The notes below the pieces were generated by a model, which made no database searches, was not told the origin of the DNA, and worked only from the letters and a program-made list of their open reading frames with translations. Below are positions 17,586 through 26,385 of a stretch of 64,000 bases of DNA, piece by piece. Source of the DNA: Parvularcula sp. BBD 1991-13 (lineage in GTDB: Bacteria; Pseudomonadota; Alphaproteobacteria; Caulobacterales; Parvularculaceae). Within the stretch, counting starts at the first letter, position 1. Each line of letters opens with the position of its first letter. Made by a program: the position numbers and the translations under genes. The DNA is taken from NCBI GenBank assembly GCA_001657385.1, contig LYSZ01000003.1:67001-131000 (forward strand), read 5' to 3'.

Positions 17586-18869
17586 TCAGGCGCTGGCGTC
17601 GGCTTCAACCGCGTCTTTCTTGCGGTCGGCGTAAATGTAGAGCGGCGTCGCATTGCCGTCGACGACCTCGCCGTTGACGACAACCTCGACGACCCCTTCA
17701 AGGGTCGGCAGTTCGAACATCGAATCGAGCAGGATGCCCTCCATGATCGACCGCAGGCCCCGCGCGCCGGTCTTGCGCAAGATCGCCTTGCGAGCGATGG
17801 CGCTCTTGGCGTCGTCGGTGAAAGTGAGCTTGACGTCCTCCATCTCGAACAGGCGCTGATACTGCTTGACCAGCGCGTTCTTCGGATTGGTCAGGATCTG
17901 CACCAGCGCTTCCTCGTCGAGATCCTCCAGCGTGGCGATCACCGGCAGGCGGCCGACGAATTCGGGGATCAGTCCGAAACGCAGCAGGTCTTCCGGCTCC
18001 ACCTCCTGAAGGATGGCGCCGATGCGGCGGTCGTCCGGGCTCTTCACTTCCGCGCCGAAGCCGATGGACGAGCCGTCGCCGCGATTGGCGATGACTTTCT
18101 CAAGCCCCGCAAAGGCGCCGCCGACAATGAACAGGATGTTGGTCGTGTCGACCTGAAGAAATTCCTGCTGCGGATGTTTGCGTCCGCCCTGGGGCGGTAC
18201 GGAGGCGACGGTGCCTTCCATGATCTTGAGCAGGGCCTGCTGCACGCCCTCCCCGGAAACGTCGCGGGTGATCGACGGATTGTCGGATTTGCGCGAAATC
18301 TTGTCGACCTCGTCGATATAGACGATGCCGCGCTGGGCGCGCTCGACATTATAGTCCGCGGCCTGAAGAAGCTTCAGGATGATGTTTTCCACGTCCTCGC
18401 CGACATAACCGGCCTCGGTCAGGGTCGTCGCGTCGGCCATGGTGAACGGCACGTCGAGGATGCGCGCCAGCGTCTGCGCCAGCAGCGTCTTGCCCGATCC
18501 GGTCGGACCGATCAGGAGAATGTTCGACTTCGCCAGTTCCACGTCGTTGTTTTTCGACGCGTGGTTCAGGCGCTTGTAATGATTGTGCACGGCCACGGAC
18601 AGAACCCGCTTGGCCTGCTTCTGGCCGATCACGTAATCGTCGAGAACCTTGTGAATCTGCTCCGGCGTCGGCACGCCGTCGCCGGCCTTGACGAGGGAGG
18701 ATTTCGACTCCTCGCGGATGATGTCCATGCACAGTTCGACGCATTCGTCGCAAATGAACACCGTGGGCCCGGCAATCAGCTTTCGCACTTCATGCTGGCT
18801 CTTGCCGCAAAAGGAGCAGTAAAGGGTGTTTTTCCCGTCGCCGCTGGTTTTTCCGCCGATCTTGCTCAC
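17586..18869 (-). CDS. clpX: ClpX unfoldase of the ClpXP protease
   Basis: A 427-residue AAA+ unfoldase. The N-terminal zinc-binding domain has C18-x2-C21 and C40-x2-C43. Walker [13 protein letters not shown] lies near 118-126, Walker [11 protein letters not shown] follows, and the pore loop GYVGEDV and ClpP-docking loop with the IGF tripeptide in SSIGFGAEV are present. It recognises tagged substrates, unfolds them and feeds ClpP. In alphaproteobacteria ClpXP degrades CtrA and is essential for cell cycle. It is downstream of clpP on the same strand, separated by 240 bp. Confidence 0.98.
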   Translation of the reverse strand: MSKIGGKTSGDGKNTLYCSFCGKSQHEVRKLIAGPTVFICDECVELCMDIIREESKSSLVKAGDGVPTPEQIHKVLDDYVIGQKQAKRVLSVAVHNHYKRLNHASKNNDVELAKSNILLIGPTGSGKTLLAQTLARILDVPFTMADATTLTEAGYVGEDVENIILKLLQAADYNVERAQRGIVYIDEVDKISRKSDNPSITRDVSGEGVQQALLKIMEGTVASVPPQGGRKHPQQEFLQVDTTNILFIVGGAFAGLEKVIANRGDGSSIGFGAEVKSPDDRRIGAILQEVEPEDLLRFGLIPEFVGRLPVIATLEDLDEEALVQILTNPKNALVKQYQRLFEMEDVKLTFTDDAKSAIARKAILRKTGARGLRSIMEGILLDSMFELPTLEGVVEVVVNGEVVDGNATPLYIYADRKKDAVEADASA

Positions 18870-19035
18870 GCTAAACGAACTCCTTCCCTACGCCTTTCCC
18901 TGCGCCTTTGTCCCTTCGCCCCGATCGCCGACAGCCCGGATCTCACTCGCCGGATTTCGCGTGACCGCCAATGAACCGGCGGGACCTGGTCTGTCGGGAA
19001 GGTGCATAAACGGCGCCATGACCCCGAAACCCAAA

Positions 19036-19051
19036 GAATATGATCATATTC
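19036..19051. other. Perfect 16-bp palindrome upstream of clpX
   Basis: GAATATGATCATATTC is a perfect palindrome 167 bp upstream of the clpX start in the clpP-clpX spacer. It could be an operator; no regulator is evident. Confidence 0.35.
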
Positions 19052-19109
19052 CGGTGTGACCAATCAAGGAACCCTTTCCTTTCGGGGTTAATGCGCGTTT
19101 TCTTTTCCG

Positions 19110-19736
19110 TTAACTCTCGCTCGCCGGCAACCGCTCGGAGAGCACCTTGTCTATGAGACCGAAATCGACCGCCTCCTCAGGCGCCATGAAGTGATCCCGG
19201 TCCAGGGTATTCTCAATGATTTCATAGGATTGGCCCGTGTGCTCGACGTAAATTTCGTTGAGCCGGCGCTTCACCTTGATGATGTCCTGGGCGTGGCGCT
19301 CGATATCGGAGACCTGTCCCTGGAAGCCGCCGGAGGGCTGGTGCAGCATGACGCGCGAATTCGGCAGGGAAAAGCGCATGCCCTTTTGGCCGGCCGTGAG
19401 CAGAAGCGAGCCCATGGAGGCGGCCATGCCGACGCACATGGTCGAAACCGTGGGGCGGATATACTGCATGGTGTCGTACATGGCGAGGCCCGCCGACACC
19501 GATCCCCCCGGGGAGTTGATGTAAAACGCAATTTCCTTTTTCGGGTTGTCCGCCTCGAGATAAAGCAACTGCGCCACGATCAGCGTGGAGACCGCGTCAT
19601 GAACCGGCCCGGACAGGAATATGATCCGCTCTTTCAGCAGCCGTGAGTAAATATCGAAAGCGCGTTCGCCGCGGCTGGACTGCTCGACCACCATGGGCAC
19701 GAGCGTATTCATGAAAATATCCTGGGGGTCCTTCAT
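19110..19736 (-). CDS. clpP: ClpP serine protease subunit
   Basis: A 208-residue S14 peptidase. The catalytic serine is S107 in GMAASMGS and histidine H132 in MLHQPSGG, with the Asp of the triad in the LDRDHFM region. Two heptameric rings form the degradation chamber used by ClpX and ClpA. The N-terminus is slightly extended relative to E. coli ClpP mature form, consistent with a short self-cleaved propeptide. The order tig-clpP-clpX-lon is the conserved proteostasis cluster of alphaproteobacteria. Confidence 0.97.
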   Translation of the reverse strand: MKDPQDIFMNTLVPMVVEQSSRGERAFDIYSRLLKERIIFLSGPVHDAVSTLIVAQLLYLEADNPKKEIAFYINSPGGSVSAGLAMYDTMQYIRPTVSTMCVGMAASMGSLLLTAGQKGMRFSLPNSRVMLHQPSGGFQGQVSDIERHAQDIIKVKRRLNEIYVEHTGQSYEIIENTLDRDHFMAPEEAVDFGLIDKVLSERLPASES

Positions 19737-20206
19737 CGGGTTCCTCTGTATTTGGCCCGGCGCCGGCTTCCCGGGCGAGGCCGGCGACGACCGGACGTCG
19801 CCGCATGGTGATTGAAACTCTTAAATGGGGGCGAAAGATGGCGGCGCCACCCCCCGACGGAAACACATTACACAACAGCATTTAAGCGAGGGTTATTCTC
19901 GCAAAAAAGCAAGGGACAGGGAGAAAATCGGCGAAAATGTCCCAACCCCGGACGCCGCCCGGCGTCTCTTGAACGCCCGTTCGGCGCCCATTTGACGTTT
20001 CTTCAACGATCCCGCCCCCACCCGATAACGCATCCGGGAACGCCTTCGGAGATGCTCCTCGGGCGACCGGGGCGCGGATCCCGGAATGCGCCGATAATCA
20101 TAAGACGCCGATAAATGAGGCGCCGGCCAATGCGCCGAATGGGGGCGCCGAATGGGGGCGCAACCCCAGGCTGCATCCCCAAAGCCGCAACCTTGGGGCC
20201 CGCACC
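19737..20206. other. tig-clpP intergenic region with short tandem repeat
   Basis: No gene is supported. A 13-bp unit GCGCCGAATGGGG is repeated twice in tandem at 20132-20157. A 6-bp stem CCCCAA/TTGGGG at 20177-20198 lies just after the tig stop and may be a weak terminator. The clpP promoter probably lies in the AT-richer part near 19860-19910, but I cannot define it. Confidence 0.45.
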
Positions 20207-21547
20207 CTAGGCGAGACTTTCGTCCCCTTCCGGGTCTTCCATCAGTTTGTCCTTGGTGACCTTCTGTTCGCTCACCTCGGCCCGTTCGACGATGTAATCG
20301 ACCACCCGCTCCTCAAACAGGGGCGCGCGCAGCTGTTGCAGAGCTGCCGGGTTTTTCTGATAAAAATCAAGAACTTCGCGCTCCTGCCCCGGATAGGAGC
20401 GGGCCATGTTGATCATCTCGCGCTGGAGGTCCTCCTTCGGCACCTGAACATCGGCGCGCTTGCCGATCTCGGCCAGCACGAGGCCGAGGCGCACGCGCCG
20501 GGCGGCGATCTTGCGATATTCTTCCTTCAGCTCTTCCTCGGACTTGTCCTTGTCTTCCTCGTCGCGCTCTGCGGCCTCGACCTGACGCCAGATCTGGTCG
20601 AATTCCGCGTCGACCATGCCCTTGGGCAGCTCGAAATCGTGCGCCGCGTCCAGCTTGTCGAGCAGCGAGCGCTTCAGATGCGCCCGCGACAGCTGTTTGT
20701 ACTCGTCCTGAATCCGCTCGCTGATGCGCTCGCGCAGCGCCGCCAGGTCGTCGAGGCCGAGCTTCTTGGCCAGGTCGTCGTCGATGGCGACCTCTTCCGG
20801 CGCCTTCACCTCATTTACCGTGACCGCGAATTCGGCGTCCTTGCCGGCAAGCTCGGCGGCGTTGTACTCTTCCGGGAATGTCACCTTGACCGTCAGCTCG
20901 TCGCCGGCCTTGGCTCCGACGAGCTGTTCCTCGAATCCCGGAATGAAGCTGCCGGAGCCGAGCACGAGGCTGACGCCTTCGCCCTTCCCGCCTTCGAATT
21001 CAACGCCGTCGACGCTGCCGACGAAGTCGATAACCGTCATGTCGCCGTCTTCGGCCTTCGCGCCGTCTTCGCGGGCCGCGTAGCTTTTCTGCTGCTCGGC
21101 GACTTTTTTCAGCGCGTCCTCGATATCCTCATCGGGAATATCGGCGACCATGCGGGTGAGCGTAAGCCCGGAAACGTCCATCGGCTCAAAGGTCGGCAGG
21201 ATTTCCGCATATACGTCGTATTCCAGGTCCGACTTGCCCTCGATCACCTCTTCCATGTCGGAATGGAAATGGGGGTGCGGCTGGCTCGCCGGCTGCAGAT
21301 CGCGGTCGGAGAAGGCTTTCTGCGAAGTCTCGGCGACGATTTCCTGGACGATCTCGCCCATGACGCCCTTGCCGTACATCTTTTTCAGGAACGACACCGG
21401 GGCCTTGCCCTTGCGGAAACCCTTCAGGTGCACCTGGCCTTTCAGCTCCTCCAGGCGCGCGACAAGCTTTTCATCCAGTTCCGCGGCGCTGACTTTCACC
21501 TGAAACCGGCGATCCAGTCCTTCCGCGCTTTTCTCCGTGACTTCCAT
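20207..21547 (-). CDS. tig: Trigger factor, ribosome-associated chaperone
   Basis: A 446-residue trigger factor. The N-terminal ribosome-binding domain carries the signature variant GFRKGKAP (near 43-50). The FKBP-type prolyl isomerase domain follows at about 160-245 (VIDFVGSVDGVEFEGGKGEG), then the helical C-terminal chaperone domain rich in charged residues. It binds nascent chains at the exit tunnel. The length is normal for the group. It is the first gene of the proteostasis cluster on the minus strand. Confidence 0.97.
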   Translation of the reverse strand: MEVTEKSAEGLDRRFQVKVSAAELDEKLVARLEELKGQVHLKGFRKGKAPVSFLKKMYGKGVMGEIVQEIVAETSQKAFSDRDLQPASQPHPHFHSDMEEVIEGKSDLEYDVYAEILPTFEPMDVSGLTLTRMVADIPDEDIEDALKKVAEQQKSYAAREDGAKAEDGDMTVIDFVGSVDGVEFEGGKGEGVSLVLGSGSFIPGFEEQLVGAKAGDELTVKVTFPEEYNAAELAGKDAEFAVTVNEVKAPEEVAIDDDLAKKLGLDDLAALRERISERIQDEYKQLSRAHLKRSLLDKLDAAHDFELPKGMVDAEFDQIWRQVEAAERDEEDKDKSEEELKEEYRKIAARRVRLGLVLAEIGKRADVQVPKEDLQREMINMARSYPGQEREVLDFYQKNPAALQQLRAPLFEERVVDYIVERAEVSEQKVTKDKLMEDPEGDESLA

Positions 21548-21900
21548 GTGTTCAAGGCCTCATCATCAAACTGTTGCGGCGGCGCGCGCGGGTCCGTTCA
21601 AGGCCCAGTCGCCTTTTCGTCCGACACGTCCGGCGCCGTCCAGAGCCGGACCGTTGAAAGACCGGGCCAACCAAACCAACAGGCTGCCGGAACGAGCAGG
21701 CTTCAGGAACGAACAGGCCCGCAGGTCACGGCGGGGCTGCGCCGATCCGCATAATTCTTCACGTTCAGCGGCTAGCCGATACAGGCGCGCAGGCGCGACG
21801 TCAACAACGCTCGGCGCAGCGCGCGCGCCTTATCATCGCGCGGCGGAAACGGTCGGCATTTCCAGGCGATGTTTTCCGGCCGATCACGCCTTGAGGCGGA
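21548..21900. other. Spacer between tig and the flagellar block
   Basis: I see no supported gene or RNA here. It should contain the tig promoter (minus strand) and marks the border between the housekeeping cluster and the flagellar genes. Scattered GC-rich short repeats such as CAGGC occur without clear structure. Confidence 0.4.
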
Positions 21901-22866
21901 TCACTCCTCAGGGGCGGGGCGCGCGCGAGACGCCGCCGGCTCGCGGGGGGCGTCGCCGGAAGACGCGCCCTCTTCAGCCGCCTGCGCGGAAAAGGCGCGC
22001 ACCGCGTCCAGCTCCAGGATTTCGCGGAACACCGACATGGGCAGGACATGTCCCCGATAGGGTTTGCCAGCATGCGCCACTCCGGGAGACAGCGACGGGG
22101 CCGGCGCGCCCGCCGAGGCGAGCGGCGGCGCGTACTGCCGGATGCGCAGGGCCGGGGCGCGCGGCGCCGGAACCGGCCCGACTGGCCCGACTGGTCTGGC
22201 CGAAACAACGGGCGGCGCCGCGGCGTCCCCGGCGGACGGACCGTCGAAGGAAGCGTAGATCGACGCCCGGAACCGGCCGACCGAGACCGGAGCGCCCTTG
22301 TCGTAGAAGAGCGCGGCGTTGGCGCGGGCGGCGGCGGGCGCCACCTTGTCCGCGCGGACGCCGGCGTCGGCCTTGATCATCCGCGCCGCGCCGGTCGGGC
22401 CGAGAAAATGCGCGAGGTAAAGCTCGCCGCCGCTCGGCTCCCGCCCGAGGGCTGAAGACAGCGTCGCGGCGGTGTCGCGGAAGGTGCGCACCGCGATCTT
22501 CGCGGCGATTTCCGGATCAAAGCGCTTGTCGAGGATGGCCTTGCGCATTTCCGGCGACGAGGCCGCGTAGCCGTCCTGCGTTTTCGAGATCGCCGCCGCC
22601 TCGCGCCCGAGCCCGACCGCCTCGCCGTGGCGTTTCACCGCCTCCAGCCAGGTCTGCTCGATGAACTGGAACAGCCCCGAGGCGGTGGAGGTCGCCGCGC
22701 GCGCATCCGGCCGCAGACTGCTCTCGCGCGAGGCCACGGCCATGAGGAACCCGAAATCGGCCTTGGCGGCTGTCGCCACCCGGCGCAGCACCGCGCTCAC
22801 CTGGCGGCGTCCGGCGTCGGCGGCGCGGACGGTTTCGACCGGCCCGGTCACTGGTCTTCCGTCCAT
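21901..22866 (-). CDS. Lytic transglycosylase (SLT domain), flagellum-linked
   Basis: A 321-residue protein whose N-terminal part (about 30-190) is an SLT-type lytic transglycosylase domain: FGFLMAVASRESSLRPDARA with catalytic Glu48, followed by TASGLFQFIEQTWL. The C-terminal 120 residues are Pro/Ala-rich and disordered. Such enzymes cleave peptidoglycan to let the flagellar rod pass. The FlgJ in this cluster lacks a muramidase domain, so this protein may act as the separate rod-linked enzyme, as SltF does in Rhodobacter. No clear signal peptide is visible, which could mean export through the flagellar apparatus; that is inference. It overlaps the FliJ-like gene by 19 bp. Confidence 0.75.
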   Translation of the reverse strand: MDGRPVTGPVETVRAADAGRRQVSAVLRRVATAAKADFGFLMAVASRESSLRPDARAATSTASGLFQFIEQTWLEAVKRHGEAVGLGREAAAISKTQDGYAASSPEMRKAILDKRFDPEIAAKIAVRTFRDTAATLSSALGREPSGGELYLAHFLGPTGAARMIKADAGVRADKVAPAAARANAALFYDKGAPVSVGRFRASIYASFDGPSAGDAAAPPVVSARPVGPVGPVPAPRAPALRIRQYAPPLASAGAPAPSLSPGVAHAGKPYRGHVLPMSVFREILELDAVRAFSAQAAEEGASSGDAPREPAASRARPAPEE

Positions 22867-23330
22867 GCGCCGGACAGGGACTCCGACAGGGCGTCGGCGA
22901 TCCCCCCCTGCTCGCCCTGGTCCGGGCGCGGCGAGAACGCCCGCGCCTCGTCATCGCGCCGGGCGCGGATTTCCGCCTTCCGGGCGCTGAACTTCCGGTT
23001 GTAGTAAACCTCGAATTCCTTCTTCTCGATATAGCGTTTGCGAAGCTCGGCGCGCGCGTCAATTTCCAGATCGCACGCCTCGTCGATATGCGTTTCCTGC
23101 ACGGCGATCGTCTGAAGGCTCGCGCGGTAGTAGCGCGCGGCGTAATCGAACGGCACGCGCTCGATGCTGTCGCATTCGTCCACTTCGTATTGAAGCTTCC
23201 TGTTCATGGCGTCGCGAACATCTTCGAGGCCGGAGCGCACGGCGGCGCGCTCAGCGGCGAGACGCTCCGCGTTCTGCGCGCGCAATTCGTAAATCTTCCG
23301 GATCCGGGCAAGGCGTTTCAGGGCGCTCAT
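22848..23330 (-). CDS. FliJ-like coiled-coil flagellar protein
   Basis: A 160-residue, highly charged protein predicted to be a long alpha-helical coiled coil from about 1 to 125, with an acidic disordered tail. Size, coiled coil and place right after fliG suggest FliJ, the export-gate stalk protein that also escorts chaperones to FlhA. Sequence identity to FliJ is too weak to be certain by eye; it could instead be another flagellar chaperone. The start is 15 bp downstream of the fliG stop. Confidence 0.5.
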   Translation of the reverse strand: MSALKRLARIRKIYELRAQNAERLAAERAAVRSGLEDVRDAMNRKLQYEVDECDSIERVPFDYAARYYRASLQTIAVQETHIDEACDLEIDARAELRKRYIEKKEFEVYYNRKFSARKAEIRARRDDEARAFSPRPDQGEQGGIADALSESLSGAWTEDQ

Positions 23331-23345
23331 CTCGACACCACTTCG

Positions 23346-24374
23346 TCAGTACACCATCTGCATCGCGCCGGCGCCGCCGCGCTCGATGACGATGGCGTTG
23401 GTTTCCGCGAGTTCCTTCGCCTTGGCGACCATCTTGGCTTTCGCCGCCTCCACGTCGCGCATGAGGATGGGGCCGAGGGTGTCCATGTTGTCGAGCAGGA
23501 TCGCCCGGGCGCGTTCGGAGAGGTTGGAAAGGATCTTGCCGCGGATTTCCTCAGTGCACCCTTTGAGGGCGTACATCAGCGTATCGTTGTCGCAGGCGCG
23601 CACCACGGTCCTGAGGGACAGCTCGTCAAGCTCCAGAAGATCCTCGAAGGTGAACATGAGCTGCTTGATCTGATCGATCGCGTCCTCGTGAGACGTCTTC
23701 AGCGTGGTGAACAGCTCTTCGCAACGGTCGCTCTCGGTGCGGTTGAAGATCTCGGCCAGGTGCTCGAAATTGTTGGAGTCGCTGGAGACGGTGTAGTTCA
23801 GCATCAGGTCGCGCTGCAGCATGTCCTCGATGTCCTGGAGCACTTCCTTGGGCACCGACTTCATGCTGATCATCCGCTTGATGACGTCCGGCACGATCTC
23901 CTCGGGCAGGTCGGAGAGCACGTGCGAGGCCTGATCGGGCGCGATCTTGGAGAGAACGACGGCGATAGTCTGCGGGTGTTCGCCCTGAAGATACTTGGCG
24001 AGCATGGCGTCGTTGACCATCGACATCTTTTCCCACGTGCTGCGCCCGCCCGGCCCGCGGATGAAATTCATGATGTCCGCCACCTTGTCGGACGGCAGGA
24101 AACTGCGCAGCATGCGTTCCGCGGTGTCGGCGGACCCGATAACCGAGCCGCCTTTCGCGAACGATTCCGTGAACCGCGTAATCAGTTCCTCAAGCAGTTC
24201 AGCGGTGATCGACCCGAGGGTCGACATGGAGCGCGTGACGATGCGCACCTCGCTTTCGTCGAGGCGCTCAAGGATCGGCGCGGCCCGGTCCTCTCCCAGG
24301 GTCAGGAGCATGATCGCGGTTTTTTCAGGACCGGTCAGCGATTCGTAGCTGTCTCTGATTTTAACTGTCGGCAT
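23346..24374 (-). CDS. fliG: Flagellar motor switch protein FliG
   Basis: A 342-residue FliG. The middle domain carries the EHPQTIAVVLS motif (near 132), which binds FliM, and the C-terminal domain has LMFTFEDLLELDELSLRTVVR in pieces (FTFEDLLEL, LSLRTVVR) with the charged torque helix residues that contact MotA. The N-terminal domain binds FliF. Length is standard. It follows fliP by 18 bp in a minus-strand operon fliF-fliH-fliN-fliP-fliG. Confidence 0.97.
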   Translation of the reverse strand: MPTVKIRDSYESLTGPEKTAIMLLTLGEDRAAPILERLDESEVRIVTRSMSTLGSITAELLEELITRFTESFAKGGSVIGSADTAERMLRSFLPSDKVADIMNFIRGPGGRSTWEKMSMVNDAMLAKYLQGEHPQTIAVVLSKIAPDQASHVLSDLPEEIVPDVIKRMISMKSVPKEVLQDIEDMLQRDLMLNYTVSSDSNNFEHLAEIFNRTESDRCEELFTTLKTSHEDAIDQIKQLMFTFEDLLELDELSLRTVVRACDNDTLMYALKGCTEEIRGKILSNLSERARAILLDNMDTLGPILMRDVEAAKAKMVAKAKELAETNAIVIERGGAGAMQMVY

Positions 24375-24392
24375 GGGAACTCTCCGGAATCC

Positions 24393-25223
24393 TCAGTAAA
24401 AGGACATGACGAGGCTTTCGCTCATCAGGCGCCAGCCGTCGACCAGGACGAAAAAGATCAGTTTGATCGGCAGGGAGACGATCTGCGGCGGCAGCATCAT
24501 CATGCCCATGGACATGAGGATCGCCGCGATGGCGAGATCGATCACCAGGAACGGCATCATGATGAGAAAGCCGATTTCGAAGGCGCGCGTCAGCTCCGAG
24601 ATGATGAAGGCCGGCAACAGGACGTTCAGCGGCGCAGCCTTCTCGCCGGGACCGGACACCGGGCCCAGCGTCTCGGCGTCGCCAAGGGACGGGGCGAGCA
24701 GCGGGCTCGGCGCGTCGCGCAAGGGGGCCGGCCCGGCGTGGCGCGCCGCAAGCGTCTGGAAGAATAACAGGTCGTCTTCATCCACCTGGTCCATCATGAA
24801 GGTGCGGAACGGCTTCACCGCGCGCGCGACGCCTTCGGCCTGGTCGACCTCCTCGGCCAGCATGGGAGCGACGCCGTCCGTCCACGCCGCTTCAAGGGTC
24901 GGGCTCATGATGAACGCCGTCAGGAAAAGGGCGAGCGCGATCAGCACCGAGTTGGGCGGCGATTGCTGCAGGCCGAGGCCGGTGCGCAGGAGCGAAAAAA
25001 CGACGATCAGCCGGATAAACGAAGTCGCCATGACCAGGATGCCGGGCGCGAGGCTCAGCACCGTGACCAGGAGAAAAAGCTGCAATAGCCGCGCCGTGTA
25101 CGAACCTTCCTGTCCGGCAAGGTCGATCGACAGGGACTGCGCCGCCGCAGGCGAGCCAAACGCCGCCGCAAACACGGCGACGCCGACGAATAACCAGAGG
25201 CTCGGACGGGCGGCCAACGGCAT
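24393..25223 (-). CDS. fliP: Flagellar export gate protein FliP
   Basis: A 276-residue inner-membrane protein with a signal peptide, then four membrane segments and the family signatures LLQLFLLVTVLSLAPGILVMATSF (in pieces) and FLVIDLAIAAILMSMGMMMLPP. FliP forms the core of the FliPQR export gate. The periplasmic loop between segments 2 and 3 is enlarged by about 30 residues rich in Pro and Ala. fliQ and fliR are located elsewhere in the window (51.8 and 54.2 kb). No fliO was found beside it. Confidence 0.96.
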   Translation of the reverse strand: MPLAARPSLWLFVGVAVFAAAFGSPAAAQSLSIDLAGQEGSYTARLLQLFLLVTVLSLAPGILVMATSFIRLIVVFSLLRTGLGLQQSPPNSVLIALALFLTAFIMSPTLEAAWTDGVAPMLAEEVDQAEGVARAVKPFRTFMMDQVDEDDLLFFQTLAARHAGPAPLRDAPSPLLAPSLGDAETLGPVSGPGEKAAPLNVLLPAFIISELTRAFEIGFLIMMPFLVIDLAIAAILMSMGMMMLPPQIVSLPIKLIFFVLVDGWRLMSESLVMSFY

Positions 25224-25229
25224 GGGTCC

Positions 25230-25706
25230 TTACCGCAGCCCCGCCTGGACGTTGATGATCTCGGTCAGGGTCACGCCGAGGCGGTCTTCGTCGACGATAA
25301 TGATCTCGCCGCGCGCGACAGGCCGGTTGTTGATGTGGATGTCGACCTGCTCGCCCACCTTGCGGTCGATTTCGACGACCGCGCCGCGGCTCAGCTTCAG
25401 AACGTTGCCAATGGGCATGCGCGCGCCGCCGAGCACCACCTGGACCTCGACCGGCACATGGCTCAGCGCCGACATGCCGGGGTCGAGCTGGATGCCGCCG
25501 CCGGCTGCGGCGCCATTGGTCCCTGCACTGTTGGCCGAAGCGGCGCCAGCGCCGTTGGCGGCCGACTTCTCCGCGCCGGCCGCCGCCGGCCCCTGCTCTT
25601 TCGCGGCGTCCTTGCCGGCGGCGGGCGTGGCGGGCGACGCCGCGGACGCGTCCTTCGGCGCCGGTTCCTGGTCCGGTTTGTTAATGTTGCTGGCTTCCTG
25701 TTTCAT
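25230..25706 (-). CDS. fliN: Flagellar motor switch protein FliN
   Basis: A 158-residue protein. The N-terminal 75 residues are a low-complexity Ala/Gly/Asn linker; the C-terminal SpoA domain (about 80-155) has VPVEVQVVLGGARMPIGNVL and the LSRGAVVEIDRKVGEQVDIHINNRPVARGE region typical of FliN. FliN forms the C-ring base and binds CheY-P and FliH. It starts 5 bp after the fliH stop. Confidence 0.93.
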   Translation of the reverse strand: MKQEASNINKPDQEPAPKDASAASPATPAAGKDAAKEQGPAAAGAEKSAANGAGAASANSAGTNGAAAGGGIQLDPGMSALSHVPVEVQVVLGGARMPIGNVLKLSRGAVVEIDRKVGEQVDIHINNRPVARGEIIIVDEDRLGVTLTEIINVQAGLR

Positions 25707-25710
25707 GGGG

Positions 25711-26385
25711 TCACTCCTGCGATATGACGGATATGTCGCTCTCTTCCAGCGAGGTCAGCGCATCGGCGACAATCCTGTTAATGGCGCTTTCCATGGCGCT
25801 TGGATCGAACGCCACCGATCCGCGGCTCCATGAGACGCGCACCGACGAACGTTTGAGCGAGGGGTCCGCCGTGATGGCGGCGCGGCCGGACTGGAGCGCC
25901 GCGGCCAGCGGGCCGGCGAGCGATTCCGACAGCGCGGGAAGCAATTCGTCGGAGACGCGGATCTCGACGCTGGGCGCGCCTTGCGCGGCCTCGACAGCGC
26001 GGCGCGCCACGGAGGCGGCGAATTTCTCGGCCTCTGCGTCGGACAACTCCGTGGTGAGCTTCTGGGCGATCGACAGGATCAGCCGGGCCGCGCGCACCTC
26101 GACCTCGCGCAGGACGGCGGTCTCCCTGGCGAGCAGGTCGTCAAGCTGGCCCTCGATGGTTTTCAGGGCGGATTTCAGCCCAGCCTGAAGGGCTTCTTCG
26201 GACGCCGCCCGGCCGGCGGCCTCCCCCTCCGCAAAGGCCTGCGCCCTTGCGTCTTCGACCGCGCGCTCAAGGCGCGCCGTCGCCTCCGCCTCCTCGATCA
26301 TCGGGACAGGCGGCGCTTCCTCCACGACTGGCGCCTCTACCGGGGCGAAGTCGCGGCAGGGAGTAAAGGCGCGCATGGAGGTCAT
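25711..26385 (-). CDS. fliH: Flagellar assembly protein FliH
   Basis: A 224-residue FliH-like protein: an Ala/Glu-rich helical N-terminal half with GxxxG-like repeats (AEGEAAGRAASEEAL) and a C-terminal FliH/HrpE-like globular domain. FliH dimers hold the FliI ATPase and link it to FliN. The ATG overlaps the fliF stop in ATGA, so translation is coupled. Family identity rests on size, composition and location. Confidence 0.85.
   Translation of the reverse strand: MTSMRAFTPCRDFAPVEAPVVEEAPPVPMIEEAEATARLERAVEDARAQAFAEGEAAGRAASEEALQAGLKSALKTIEGQLDDLLARETAVLREVEVRAARLILSIAQKLTTELSDAEAEKFAASVARRAVEAAQGAPSVEIRVSDELLPALSESLAGPLAAALQSGRAAITADPSLKRSSVRVSWSRGSVAFDPSAMESAINRIVADALTSLEESDISVISQE

Noticed and set aside
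17454-18974. Open frame opposite clpX
   Set aside because: Antisense to clpX; no family resemblance.
23088-24767. Long open frame opposite fliG and fliP
   Set aside because: Mirror frame of real genes, with no domain or start signal.
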